From NCBI GenBank assembly GCA_027731085.1, contig JAQCDG010000003.1:1-49424 (forward strand): DNA of 49,424 bases, read 5' to 3'. This document shows positions 1 to 9,465 of the stretch, piece by piece (position 1 is the stretch's first letter; every line of letters begins with the position of its first letter). The stretch comes from Actinomycetota bacterium (GTDB lineage Bacteria; Actinomycetota; Acidimicrobiia; Acidimicrobiales; Ilumatobacteraceae). The position numbers and the translations under genes were made by a program. Below the pieces are notes generated by a model, which saw only the letters and a list, made by a program, of their open reading frames with translations, did no database searches and had not been told where the DNA came from.

Positions 1-1
1 C

Positions 2-55
2 GCGAAAGTTGTGCACCGCCTCAAGGCTGATCAACCGTTGCGGATCACTAATTAG
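2..55 (+). CDS. C-terminal fragment of a CDS truncated by the window edge (…AKVVHRLKADQPLRITN*), family not identified
   Basis: Open frame from the window edge to TAG at 53-55; too short to identify. Confidence 0.3.
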   Translation, partial: AKVVHRLKADQPLRITN

Positions 56-168
56 TGCCGAGACCTGTTTACTATTCACCCGCCCAAGGTTATCGGTATT
101 GAGTGAACTCAAGATGATCATGAGGCCACGGTTTGGCAAAATAATCTGCGACAACTAAAGTCGCACGG

Positions 169-1011
169 GTGAAACTCGTCGGCGTTATTGGTTCGGGCAT
201 CATGGGTTCGGGCATTGCCGAAGTTATCGCTAAGTCTGGCATTGACGTTGTCGTGCGCTCTCGCAGTCAAGAGACTGCAGACGCAACCAAGAGCGCAATC
301 GAAAACAGCCTCAAAAAACAAGTCGCCAAGGCGAAAATCACCCAAGAACAACTTGACGCGGCAATGACCCATGTTTGTGTAACCAGCAAACTCGAAGATT
401 TGGCTAACTGCGATTTGATCATCGAGTCTGTGGCCGAAGATCTCGCAACCAAGAAAGAACTTTTCACCGCACTCGACAAAGTTGTCAAACCGAGTTGCAT
501 CTTGTCGACAAACACGAGCACTCTGCCAGTCATCGAAATGGCAAAGTCAACGAATCGCCCCGACAAGGTTTGTGGCATTCACTTTTTTAACCCGGCGGTG
601 TTGATGCCTTTGGTCGAAGTTGTTCGGCCGGTTACTGCAAGCGATGAAACAATCGCATTCGCTAATGATTTCGTCAAAGCCTGCGCCAAAGATGCAGTCC
701 AAGTCGTTGACCGTGCAGGCTTCATCGTCAACGCGTTGTTGTTTCCTTATTTAAACAACGCAATTTCAATGCTCGAAGCCGGCACCGCAACTATGGAAGA
801 TATAGATGTGGCTATGAAGGGTGGTTGTAACTTTCCGATGGGTCCGTTCGCATTACTCGATCTTGTCGGCCTTGACACTTCGGTGGCGATTCTCAACGCA
901 CTTCACGCTGAATTTAAATCAGCCAACCTTGAACCCCGACCGATGTTAAAAAAACTTGTTGGCGAAGGCAAACTCGGCCGAAAAACCAAACAGGGTTTCT
1001 ACACCTACTAG
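169..1011 (+). CDS. 3-hydroxybutyryl-CoA dehydrogenase (3-hydroxyacyl-CoA dehydrogenase family)
   Basis: GTG start; Rossmann GSGIMGSGIAEV, SNTSTLPV, HFFNPAVLMPLVEVV and GFYTY C-terminus typical of the family. Confidence 0.9.
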   Translation: MKLVGVIGSGIMGSGIAEVIAKSGIDVVVRSRSQETADATKSAIENSLKKQVAKAKITQEQLDAAMTHVCVTSKLEDLANCDLIIESVAEDLATKKELFTALDKVVKPSCILSTNTSTLPVIEMAKSTNRPDKVCGIHFFNPAVLMPLVEVVRPVTASDETIAFANDFVKACAKDAVQVVDRAGFIVNALLFPYLNNAISMLEAGTATMEDIDVAMKGGCNFPMGPFALLDLVGLDTSVAILNALHAEFKSANLEPRPMLKKLVGEGKLGRKTKQGFYTY

Positions 1012-1022
1012 TTTCAGATCAA

Positions 1023-1694
1023 ATGAACTTCGACGACTTGCCAACAAGTCTCGGCGAATCTGTCTGGGAGTTTCCTGCCAAAGAAAAGTGGCCGCGTCAC
1101 GATGTCGTTGGTCGAGGCGCCGACCTAGAGCCAGAAACTTTGATCTACGCCTATCGACATGGTGTGTTTCCGATGGTTTCAAATGAAAGAAGTGACGCAG
1201 TCAGCGATTTAATTTGGTGGTCGCCGCAAACGCGTGCGGTGATTCCACTTGAAGGTTTGAAAGTCTCCCGCACGATGCGTCGTAGTGCAAAAAAATTCGA
1301 AATTCGTTTCGACACGCAGTTCGAAAACGTAATGCGCAACTGCGCCGCACCGCACCGCGACAATGGTTGGATCACCGAAGAGTTCATCGATGCATATGTC
1401 AGGTTGCATCATCTTGGTTGGGCTCACAGTGTCGAAGTAATCGACGAAAATGGTTTTCTCGCGGGCGGTCTATACGGCTTGCGAATCAACAAATTTTTCG
1501 CCGGCGAGTCAATGTTTCACCTTGTGCGCGATGCCTCGAAGGTCGCGCTGATGGCTCTCGTGCAGATCATGAAGTCCTCAAATATGTCGCTACTCGATGT
1601 GCAGTGGCTGACCCCGCATTTGATGAGTCTCGGCGCGGTTTCTATCAAGCGAGACGAGTATCTGCGCCAACTTGAGATTGCCGTAACCCAATAA
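1023..1694 (+). CDS. aat: Leucyl/phenylalanyl-tRNA--protein transferase
   Basis: AYRHGVFPM, WWSPQTRAVIPLEGLKVSRTMRRS, GGLYGLRINKFFAGESMF motifs. Confidence 0.92.
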   Translation: MNFDDLPTSLGESVWEFPAKEKWPRHDVVGRGADLEPETLIYAYRHGVFPMVSNERSDAVSDLIWWSPQTRAVIPLEGLKVSRTMRRSAKKFEIRFDTQFENVMRNCAAPHRDNGWITEEFIDAYVRLHHLGWAHSVEVIDENGFLAGGLYGLRINKFFAGESMFHLVRDASKVALMALVQIMKSSNMSLLDVQWLTPHLMSLGAVSIKRDEYLRQLEIAVTQ

Positions 1695-1718
1695 TCGCGC
1701 GCCTAGCCTTAACTGATA

Positions 1719-3683
1719 GTGAGCGACTCAAACAACACGATTAAGCGCGATGAGCCGTGGGTCATGCGCACGTACTCGGGTCATTCAAGCGCGAGCGCCT
1801 CAAATGAGTTGTATCGCACGAATTTGGCTCAAGGTCAAACAGGTTTGTCGATTGCATTTGATCTGCCGACACAAACTGGTTACGACCCCGACCACATTCT
1901 GGCTCGCGGTGAAGTCGGCAAAGTTGGTGTACCAGTCGTCCACCTAGGGGATATGAAGACGCTGCTCGACGGCATTCCGCCAAGTGAAATGAATACATCG
2001 ATGACGATTAACGCCACTGCCGCCTGGTTGTTGGCGCTGTATGTTGCAAATGCAAACGGACAAGGCGTTGCAACAAGTGATTTACGCGGCACTACGCAGA
2101 ACGACATTCTCAAAGAATATTTGTCGCGCGGTACATTTATCTTTCCGCCGCAGGCGTCAAAGCGAATTATCGTCGACATGATCGCGTGGTGTGCAAAAAA
2201 TGCGCCCAAGTGGAACCCGATAAATATTTGTTCTTATCACCTTCAAGAAGTCGGTGCCACGCCAGTGCAAGAAATCTCGTTCGCACTGGCAAACGCAATC
2301 GATATTTTGGACGCAGTCAAGAGCAGCGGCCAAGTTTCTGAGAAAGAATTTCCGCAAGTGTTTGCATCTGTTTCTTTTTTCGTGAATGCCGGCATTCGAT
2401 TCATCGAAGAAACTTGCAAGATGCGAGCATTCGTAAAATTGTGGGAGCGAATCGGTCGCGAACGGTATTCGATCACGGACGAACGTGCCTTGCGTTTCAG
2501 ATATGGCGTGCAAGTTAATTCGCTGGGATTAACCGAGGCGCAACCCGAAAACAATGTGCAAAGAATTGTCTTAGAAATGTTGGCCGTGACGCTTTCTAAA
2601 GAGGCGCGGGCTCGCAGCGTGCAACTGCCAGCATGGAACGAGGCTCTTGGCTTGCCTCGACCATGGGACCAACAGTGGTCTCTGCGAATGCAACAAGTGT
2701 TGGCCTTTGAGACCGATCTTTTGGAGTACGAAGACATTTTTGACGGCTCGCATGTGATCGAGACGAAGACTGCGCAATTTGTTGACCAAGCATGGACCGA
2801 GATGAACGAGATTCTGAGTCTTGGTGGCGCGTTTGAGGCAGTTGAAGCACTTAAGGGTCGGCTGGTGCAGTCGATGTCGAGTCGCACAAGCCGAATTGAA
2901 AAAGGCGAGCAGCGTGTGATTGGCGTGAATGCGTTCACTCAAACTGCGCAGTCGCCATTGGCTAGCACCGACAATATTTTGAAGGTCGATCCAAAGATCG
3001 AAAAACAAATGGTCAAAGAGTTGCAGAAGTGGCGCGATTCACGCGATCAAAAAGCCGTTGATCGTGCTCTCATAACTCTGAAAACAGCGGCGAAGAGTAA
3101 ATCTAATTTGATGCCACCCTCAATTGAATTGGCGATCGCTGGTGGCACAACAGGCGAGTGGTCGCAAGCACTTCGTGATGTGTTCGGCGAATTTCGCGCT
3201 CCAACGGGCGTAGGTGGCGCATCTGGTCGCCACGGTCAACTGTTAGATCATGTAGTTGAATTTGTCAAAACAATTGTCGGTGGGCCACCGAGACTGTTGG
3301 TTGCCAAGCCTGGTCTTGACGGCCACTCGAGTGGTGCTGAACAAATTGCGGTTGCGGCCCGAGACTCTGGAATGGAAGTCGTCTATAGCGGCATTCGTTT
3401 GACGCCAGAACAAATTGCCGCTTCTGCGCGCGACGAAGACCCCGATGTGATCGGCTTGTCGATTCTTTCTGGCTCGCATCTTGACTTGGTTCCTGAAGTT
3501 ATGTCGCAACTCAAGAAATTCAAAGTCACCGCACCTGTAGTCGTAGGTGGCATTATTCCTGAGGGAGATCGCACTCGGTTAAAAAAGTTGGGTGTCGCCG
3601 CGATCTATACACCAAAAGATTTTGATATCGCAAGGATCATGCGCGACATTGCTGAATTGACCGTCAACAGTCGCAAAAAATAA
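1719..3683 (+). CDS. meaA: B12-dependent acyl-CoA mutase, ethylmalonyl-CoA mutase (Ecm/MeaA) type
   Basis: Single-chain mutase plus C-terminal cobalamin domain (DGHSSG…); RTYSGHSSASASNELYRTNLAQGQTGLSIAFDLPTQTGYD and LPRPWDQQWSLRMQQVLAFETDLLEYEDIFDG resemble MeaA/Ecm more than McmA. Confidence 0.82.
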   Translation: MSDSNNTIKRDEPWVMRTYSGHSSASASNELYRTNLAQGQTGLSIAFDLPTQTGYDPDHILARGEVGKVGVPVVHLGDMKTLLDGIPPSEMNTSMTINATAAWLLALYVANANGQGVATSDLRGTTQNDILKEYLSRGTFIFPPQASKRIIVDMIAWCAKNAPKWNPINICSYHLQEVGATPVQEISFALANAIDILDAVKSSGQVSEKEFPQVFASVSFFVNAGIRFIEETCKMRAFVKLWERIGRERYSITDERALRFRYGVQVNSLGLTEAQPENNVQRIVLEMLAVTLSKEARARSVQLPAWNEALGLPRPWDQQWSLRMQQVLAFETDLLEYEDIFDGSHVIETKTAQFVDQAWTEMNEILSLGGAFEAVEALKGRLVQSMSSRTSRIEKGEQRVIGVNAFTQTAQSPLASTDNILKVDPKIEKQMVKELQKWRDSRDQKAVDRALITLKTAAKSKSNLMPPSIELAIAGGTTGEWSQALRDVFGEFRAPTGVGGASGRHGQLLDHVVEFVKTIVGGPPRLLVAKPGLDGHSSGAEQIAVAARDSGMEVVYSGIRLTPEQIAASARDEDPDVIGLSILSGSHLDLVPEVMSQLKKFKVTAPVVVGGIIPEGDRTRLKKLGVAAIYTPKDFDIARIMRDIAELTVNSRKK

Positions 3684-3685
3684 AT

Positions 3686-4090
3686 TTATGGCTTCATCGT
3701 CGTAGATGGCGCAACTGGAATAAAGCCGTTTGCCGGCGGAAAAACCAATTCTTGCCCTGCTTCAACTCGATCTGGGTCTGTGATGCCGTTCATTTCCATG
3801 AGTACTCGCATATCAAGGCGATTGGTTTCGGCAATTCCAAATAGCGTGTCACCGAGTTGCACGACGTAACGAATTGGTGCTACATAAATAGTCGTCGTTA
3901 CGACAACAGTTGTTTCAACTGGTGCGATCGTTGTTGGCGGTGGTGTTTCAATACCGCGCTGTGCAAAAAATAGCGATAGCAAGCCACTGACTACGGTCAC
4001 TGCAAGAAGTGATTTTCTTAAGTTGCCGGTAAGAAACATGCGTAATGATATTAGGCATGAGATTGTTGAATTGGTTGTCATCGTGCTCAT
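3686..4090 (-). CDS. Membrane-anchored LysM-domain protein
   Basis: Start trimmed to ATG at 4088-4090 (MSTMTTNS…); TM segment, Thr/Pro-rich linker, YVVQLGDTLFGIAETNRLDMRVLMEMNGITDPDRVEAGQELVFP is LysM-like. Confidence 0.75.
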   Translation of the reverse strand: MSTMTTNSTISCLISLRMFLTGNLRKSLLAVTVVSGLLSLFFAQRGIETPPPTTIAPVETTVVVTTTIYVAPIRYVVQLGDTLFGIAETNRLDMRVLMEMNGITDPDRVEAGQELVFPPANGFIPVAPSTTMKP

Positions 4091-4111
4091 AGCAACCTCT
4101 AGTGTGAGCAT

Positions 4112-5104
4112 ATGAAAGTGCTCGCTGCTGTTGATAAATTTCGTGGCACTGCAACCGCGGCACAAGTGGCAACTGCAATTGGACACGCATGTTGGCAACT
4201 CGGTCATGATTGTGTCGAGCGACCTCTGGCAGATGGTGGCGAGGGCACACTTGAAGCACTTGGTGGCGCAAATCGCACGACGCTGGTTACCGGACCTCTT
4301 GGCAAACCAGTGCAAGCACCATGGCGTTTGCATCGTGGCACAGCAGTCATCGAGATGGCTTGTGCATCAGGGCTGTTGCTCGCAGGCGGTAAACAAGAAA
4401 ACGATCCAATCGCTGCAACAACCACTGGCACCGGTGAATTAATCGATGCCGCCCTTGATCTCGGCGCCAAACGAATAATTGTCTGCCTTGGTGGCTCGGC
4501 CACGACAGACGGCGGTCTCGGTGCGATCAAAGCAATTCAGACTCCGGCTCGACTTAAAGGTGTCGAGTTCGTTGTGGCTTGTGATGTCACGACGCAATTT
4601 ACCGACGCAGCAAAAGTTTTTGCGCCGCAGAAAGGTGCGTCACCGGCTCAAGTGCAATTTTTGACGACACGACTTGAAAAACTCGTTCAGGACTATCAAA
4701 CAAATTATGGTGTCGATGTCTCGAAAATCTCTGGCGCGGGCGCCGCTGGTGGTTTGGCTGGTGGCTTGGCTGCACTCGGTGCACAGTTGGTGCCCGGTTT
4801 TGATCTCGTCGCCGAAGAAGTTGAACTCGATGTGCTGATCGCCGACATCGACATGATCATCACCGGCGAAGGTTTTATGGATAACGAGAGTTTCGCCGGC
4901 AAAGTTGTCGGCTCAATGGCCGAACTTGCTGTTGAAAGAAAAATTAAAATCGCGGCAATCTGCGGCGAGATTCACCCCGAGGTGCGTTCGCAGATCAACA
5001 GCGTGAGCCTTGTCGAAACTTTCGGTCGTGAAGAGGCTTTCGCACGACCTTTGCATTGCATCGAGCACGCCGCACTGCAAATTTTGCGCGAAATCGCGCG
5101 CTAA
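4112..5104 (+). CDS. Glycerate 2-kinase
   Basis: DKFRGTATAAQVATAI, PLADGGEGTLEAL, LGGSATTDGGLGAI, TGEGFMDNESFAGK motifs. Confidence 0.9.
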   Translation: MKVLAAVDKFRGTATAAQVATAIGHACWQLGHDCVERPLADGGEGTLEALGGANRTTLVTGPLGKPVQAPWRLHRGTAVIEMACASGLLLAGGKQENDPIAATTTGTGELIDAALDLGAKRIIVCLGGSATTDGGLGAIKAIQTPARLKGVEFVVACDVTTQFTDAAKVFAPQKGASPAQVQFLTTRLEKLVQDYQTNYGVDVSKISGAGAAGGLAGGLAALGAQLVPGFDLVAEEVELDVLIADIDMIITGEGFMDNESFAGKVVGSMAELAVERKIKIAAICGEIHPEVRSQINSVSLVETFGREEAFARPLHCIEHAALQILREIAR

Positions 5105-5132
5105 CGCTTTAGTTGGTTAGCGAATTTTAATA
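5099..5132. terminator. Probable bidirectional terminator between convergent genes
   Basis: Inverted repeat CGCTAAC(5099-5105)/GTTAGCG(5116-5122) followed by AT-rich AATTTTAATAAT, between convergent stops at 5104 and 5141. Confidence 0.45.
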
Positions 5133-5140
5133 ATGCGCGC

Positions 5141-5755
5141 TTAACCCGTCGTCGTTGTTACGGCAGGTACGGCCGGCACGCTGACTGCTGCACCAGTGCC
5201 CAGCGGTTTGCCCGCGATGTCAGTGCCGAGAAGAATCAGCACCGTTGCCTCACCAAGATTGCCGGTCTCGGTCGGTATCGGCTCAGGCATCGCCGCGATG
5301 CCAACTCCGCCGAGCGCATTTGCCACTGCAGCTGCAGCCTGCTCGCTGCCCAACAAATAGTAAACAACAGTCACAGTTTGTTTTGGAGTTATCTCACTCT
5401 TATTGTTGGCCGGCTGAACGATGTATCCACGACCTTGAAGTTCAGTCGTCAACTGACCTGCGCTTCCAGAAATTCCTGATGCATTTGTCACCTGAATTTT
5501 AAATGAGGTCAGAACCAAAGTTGTTGGCACTGCAACTTCACCAACCGTTGTCTGTGTTGGATCAACGGTGGCCCCGGTCTCAGCAACTGCTGCAGGTCCA
5601 GTTTGATCGCTCCGAATGTCTCTAAGAATGAAGAATCCGAGAAGCACGGCAAGTACAGCAATAATTATTGAGAGTGTCGAGTTCACATTTGTAGTACCAC
5701 TTGATTGACGACGGTCAGAAGGGGCGCGACGAGGGCGTGGTTGTTCTTGGCTCAT
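5141..5755 (-). CDS. LytR C-terminal-domain-like membrane-anchored protein
   Basis: Start trimmed to ATG at 5753-5755 (MSQEQPRP…); one TM, IQVTNASGISGSAGQLTTELQGRGYIV resembles LytR_C. Confidence 0.7.
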   Translation of the reverse strand: MSQEQPRPRRAPSDRRQSSGTTNVNSTLSIIIAVLAVLLGFFILRDIRSDQTGPAAVAETGATVDPTQTTVGEVAVPTTLVLTSFKIQVTNASGISGSAGQLTTELQGRGYIVQPANNKSEITPKQTVTVVYYLLGSEQAAAAVANALGGVGIAAMPEPIPTETGNLGEATVLILLGTDIAGKPLGTGAAVSVPAVPAVTTTTG

Positions 5756-5799
5756 ACCTATATAACTTACCTCTAACGAGTTGCTTCGTTTAGGTTTTG

Positions 5800-5871
5800 A
5801 GCCGAGGGTGGGGATTGAACCCACGACCTACCGCTTACAAGGCGGTTGCTCTGCCACTGAGCTACCCCGGC
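5800..5871 (-). tRNA. tRNA-Thr (anticodon TGT)
   Basis: Reverse complement GCCGGGGTAGCTCAGTGGCAGAGCAACCGCCTTGTAAGCGGTAGGTCGTGGGTTCAATCCCCACCCTCGGC folds as a cloverleaf; loop CTTGTAA; CCA not encoded. Confidence 0.95.
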
Positions 5872-5918
5872 GTCGTTATTGCGCCTTCAGTGTACGGTCG
5901 AATTCTCTACCCAGACGA

Positions 5919-6833
5919 TTATTCGTTACCGCGTCGAGATCTAACAATCTCATAAGTTGCAAGCGCTGCAGCGACAGAAACATTGAGCGATGACAGCGAA
6001 CCCAACATCGGAATATTGACCAGCAGATCGCATCTCTCTCTCGCGAGCCTCGACATTCCGGCGCCTTCTGCTCCGAGAACCAAGCAAATCGACCCTTTGG
6101 CAAATTCGCCAATGTCAAAGATACTTTTCTCAGCGGCGTCATCAAGCCCGACGATGAACACCCCAGATTGTTTCATTTCGGCGAGCGCACTTGGCAAGCC
6201 ACCAACGACACACATATTTAGATATTCGATTGCACCAGCAGATGATTTAGCAACAGTCGGTGTGATGTGAACCGCACGATGACGCGGCAAAATTACGGCG
6301 TCAACTCCTGCGCCGTCACAGCAACGCAAAATCGCGCCAAGGTTTCCGGGGTCGGTTACGCCGTCAATCGCCACGAGCAACAACGGCGTGTCGCGCGACT
6401 CAACCAACAAGTCTGCGAGCAAAGTTTCTTCGATCGAATCGGCTTTGGCGAGCACACCTTGGGGTGCTTCGCTTCGCGCTTCGCGCTCGAGTTCGCGGCG
6501 CGAAACGTTCATTACCTGCACGCGTTGGTCGCGAGCCAGATCTAAAATATCTTCAATAACCGGACTTGCTTCGATGTCGCTGGCAATCCAAATTTCGCGA
6601 ATTTTGCGGCGCTGGCCGAGCAAGAGTTCGCGCACGGCCTGTCGGCCTTCGATCTGTTCGCCACCAAGTCCGTGTTCTTTTTGTGATGGTCGATTGCTGC
6701 TGGCATAGCGATTCGAGCGACTGGCGACGTTGATGTGCTTCGGACTATTCGGGTTTCGTCGCTTTGAGCCGCTACTCGCGTAGCGATTATTGGCACGACT
6801 ATTTCGCTTGTTCGACTTTGGATCTTTTGGCAT
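5919..6833 (-). CDS. rlmB: 23S rRNA 2'-O-methyltransferase RlmB/TrmH (SpoU) family
   Basis: IEGRQAVRELL, DPGNLGAILRCCDGAGVDAVILP, LVLGAEGAGMSRLARERCD, IPMLGSLSSLNVSVAAALATYE; basic N-terminal extension. Confidence 0.92.
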   Translation of the reverse strand: MPKDPKSNKRNSRANNRYASSGSKRRNPNSPKHINVASRSNRYASSNRPSQKEHGLGGEQIEGRQAVRELLLGQRRKIREIWIASDIEASPVIEDILDLARDQRVQVMNVSRRELEREARSEAPQGVLAKADSIEETLLADLLVESRDTPLLLVAIDGVTDPGNLGAILRCCDGAGVDAVILPRHRAVHITPTVAKSSAGAIEYLNMCVVGGLPSALAEMKQSGVFIVGLDDAAEKSIFDIGEFAKGSICLVLGAEGAGMSRLARERCDLLVNIPMLGSLSSLNVSVAAALATYEIVRSRRGNE

Positions 6834-6845
6834 CGGTGCAGATTT

Positions 6846-7337
6846 CTATTTTGTTTTCGTCACTACTGCGACTGCCCAACATGCAATGCCCTCGGCGCGA
6901 CCAAGTGCACCGAGACCTTCTGCGCGTCGACCCTTAACCGTGACCGGCGCACCAACTGCAAGCGAAAGTTTTTGTTGCATCGCGTCACGGTGCGGGGCGA
7001 TCTTGGGCTGTTCGCAGACAATGCTGCAATCAACATTGCCAATTTCGAAATTGTTTTCTTGGGCCATTTTTGAGACCAATTCGAGCAACTTGATTGAATC
7101 AACATTTTTATATTTGGCATCAGTGTCTGGAAAGTGCTCACCTATATTGCCCAGGCCGCACGCACCAAGAATTGCTTCGGCTGTCGCATGGGCGACAACG
7201 TCAGCATCGCTATGACCGATCAGTCCGCGCTCGCCCTTGAAATGAACGCCTCCAAGAATCAGTTTTCTATCGTCGCTTGCGTTGTCGGTAAAGCGATGAA
7301 TGTCAAAGCCTTGACCAACTCGCACCTGCATCGTCAT
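6846..7337 (-). CDS. ispF: 2-C-methyl-D-erythritol 2,4-cyclodiphosphate synthase
   Basis: VGQGFDIHRF, GLIGHSDADVVAHATAEAILGA, GLGALGRAEGIACWAVAVV. Confidence 0.96.
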   Translation of the reverse strand: MTMQVRVGQGFDIHRFTDNASDDRKLILGGVHFKGERGLIGHSDADVVAHATAEAILGACGLGNIGEHFPDTDAKYKNVDSIKLLELVSKMAQENNFEIGNVDCSIVCEQPKIAPHRDAMQQKLSLAVGAPVTVKGRRAEGLGALGRAEGIACWAVAVVTKTK

Positions 7338-7347
7338 GGTTAAATTC

Positions 7348-8004
7348 TTACACTTCGCCGCGCGAGATTGCGCGAGCCCAATTTAAGTCTTCAGGTGTCG
7401 TGATCTTGCGGTTCAACGGATCACCGATCACAACGACGACTCTTCCGCCGCGCGACTCGACCAAGGTCGAGTCATCTGTGCTTTCAGGATTATTTTCGTG
7501 CGCGCTTCGCAACGCCATCGCTCTGAACGCCTGCGGAGTTTGCACGGCCACAAGTTGGCTTCTGTCAGGTGTTGAGGTGACGACATTTGACGCATCGACG
7601 AACTTGATTGTGTCGACAACTGGCAGACCAGGCACCGCACCATCGGCGCCTTTACAAACCGCATCGATGACTTCGTCAAACAAAAATTCAGATGCAAATG
7701 GTCGAGCGGCATCGTGCACGCAAATGATCGTTGCGTCGCGAGGTACGGCGGCCAAACCACATCTGACCGAAGCACTGCGGGTTGAACCACCGGCAACACC
7801 ACCTTCGCGTTGGGCTTGCTCGGCAGGCAATACGACAACAACCCCGTCACTCGAAATCTTGGCGGTTTCAACCGCCCAGTCAACAATTCGACGCTCGTTA
7901 ATCAGGGCAAACTGCTTCGGGCTGCCAAAGCGGGCGCCTGAGCCGGCGGCGACGATTATCGTCCAAATTTTCTCACCCACTCGTTGTTTTGAGACGGTGT
8001 TCAC
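7348..8004 (-). CDS. ispD: 2-C-methyl-D-erythritol 4-phosphate cytidylyltransferase
   Basis: IIVAAGSGARFGSPKQF, VHDAARPF, VAVQTPQAFR; adjacent to ispF. Confidence 0.95.
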   Translation of the reverse strand: MNTVSKQRVGEKIWTIIVAAGSGARFGSPKQFALINERRIVDWAVETAKISSDGVVVVLPAEQAQREGGVAGGSTRSASVRCGLAAVPRDATIICVHDAARPFASEFLFDEVIDAVCKGADGAVPGLPVVDTIKFVDASNVVTSTPDRSQLVAVQTPQAFRAMALRSAHENNPESTDDSTLVESRGGRVVVVIGDPLNRKITTPEDLNWARAISRGEV

Positions 8005-8034
8005 GCCTATTTAGGGTAGTACCGTCAATACCTT

Positions 8035-8700
8035 ATGGGACACGATGAACTACTAAAAGGCAGCGAGTTTTTCGCCGAGACATCTGATGAAGTTTTGGCG
8101 CTTATCGTCGCGCGCGGTGAAACAAAAAATTTACAACGTGGCGATGTTCTTTTTAACGAAGGCGACAATCCAGAGTCGATGTACATCGTGTTGTCGGGAA
8201 GAATTGCAATCGCAATTGGTAACCGACCCCTTGATAGTCGCGAGAGCATGCTCGCACTCATGGAGCGTGGAGATTTGTTTGGTGAACTTGCTTTGCTTGA
8301 TGGTGGCGCACGTAGCGCGATGGCGCGAGCGATTGAATCGTCGTCTGTGTTGCAGATTTCTTACAAGACGGTGCGCGAACAACTTGAATCAAACCCTTCG
8401 ATGCTGTGGGGTGTGATCAAACTCTTGGCAAAGCGCTTGCGAACCATGGATGAAGTTTTGGCAGACAGCGTGTTTCTCGACGTCACGGGTAGAACCGCTA
8501 AGCGACTGCTCGAGTTATCTGGTGGCAAAGACGAGTTCGTCTTGCCGATCACCCAAGAAGAACTTGCCGGCATGGTCGGTGCGTCGCGTGAACGAGTCAA
8601 CAAAGCGATCGCCAGTTTCATTCGCCTCGGGTGGATCGAACAACACGATCGGCGCTATCGCATTTTGATGCGCGCAAAACTCGAGTTTCGCGCCAGTTAA
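8035..8700 (+). CDS. Crp/Fnr-family transcriptional regulator
   Basis: cNMP-binding fold (GDVLFNEGDNPESMYIVLSG, GDLFGELALLDGGARSAMARA) plus HTH ITQEELAGMVGASRERVNKAIASF. Confidence 0.92.
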   Translation: MGHDELLKGSEFFAETSDEVLALIVARGETKNLQRGDVLFNEGDNPESMYIVLSGRIAIAIGNRPLDSRESMLALMERGDLFGELALLDGGARSAMARAIESSSVLQISYKTVREQLESNPSMLWGVIKLLAKRLRTMDEVLADSVFLDVTGRTAKRLLELSGGKDEFVLPITQEELAGMVGASRERVNKAIASFIRLGWIEQHDRRYRILMRAKLEFRAS

Positions 8701-8704
8701 AAAC

Positions 8705-9361
8705 TCAGCCGACGAGCCAAGCCTCGGCTCGACTAAATGCATCAGCAGCATCTTGCGCACGATGTGCTGGTCGTGATGCGTCGTGGGCAAAAGCATGCTC
8801 GGCATCTGGGTAAATTTTTAGCGGCACATTAAGTTTTGCCAACTCGGCGACATCGGCAGGCGGTGTGTAATGGTCTTTGCCCCCGATAATTGCCAAGACG
8901 CGGTCAGCATTTTTTGCGGCTAGATATTCGAGCGGTTCACTTTGTGTCGGGCTCTTCCATGCATCAGGAATTTTGATCATTCCATAAAACGAAACGATTT
9001 TTTTAAATCGATCTGAGCGTGCCGATTTGAAGCAATACATGCCACCCATGCAAAAGCCGATTAAACCAACTTCGGTCGTGCCGAGTGCATCTGCCGCTTC
9101 GTTTAGATCACGCAAATGCTTTTCGTCGTCAAGCGAAGAAACTGCGGCGAATCGCGGTTCAATTTCGGGACCAAGTTCTAAGTTCGCAAACGGCTCGACC
9201 GCACAGACGGCCATTTGCCAGTCAGCAGCGAGGCGCTTGACAAGGCCGTCATAAAGGGGACGCAAACCAAAAATGTCTGGCGCAATCACCAAACCCATTC
9301 TCGGCTTCGTTACCGACTTGTCGATTTCGCAGGCGGTGCCAGACGGCAGTGTGATTCGCAT
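8705..9361 (-). CDS. Dienelactone hydrolase family protein
   Basis: IGFCMGGMYCF nucleophile region (GFCMGG), late Asp/His (GGKDHYTP…, DAEHAFAHD). Confidence 0.85.
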   Translation of the reverse strand: MRITLPSGTACEIDKSVTKPRMGLVIAPDIFGLRPLYDGLVKRLAADWQMAVCAVEPFANLELGPEIEPRFAAVSSLDDEKHLRDLNEAADALGTTEVGLIGFCMGGMYCFKSARSDRFKKIVSFYGMIKIPDAWKSPTQSEPLEYLAAKNADRVLAIIGGKDHYTPPADVAELAKLNVPLKIYPDAEHAFAHDASRPAHRAQDAADAFSRAEAWLVG

Positions 9362-9465
9362 TCAACAAGTATGCCCAATATTCATGCCCGTATTTTGCTC
9401 GGTGAGACCTGCGGTGAGTCTCGGGGTTGCATCTGCGGTGAAGTCGGTTTTCAACGATTTGGGGC

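Noticed and set aside
2243-3008. Minus-strand ORFs of 231 and 145 aa inside the mutase gene
   Set aside because: Antisense shadows of a well-conserved coding frame
5781-5993. ORF spanning the tRNA (MLRLGFEPRVGIEPTTYRLQGGCSATELPRRRY…)
   Set aside because: This is the familiar spurious translation of a tRNA gene
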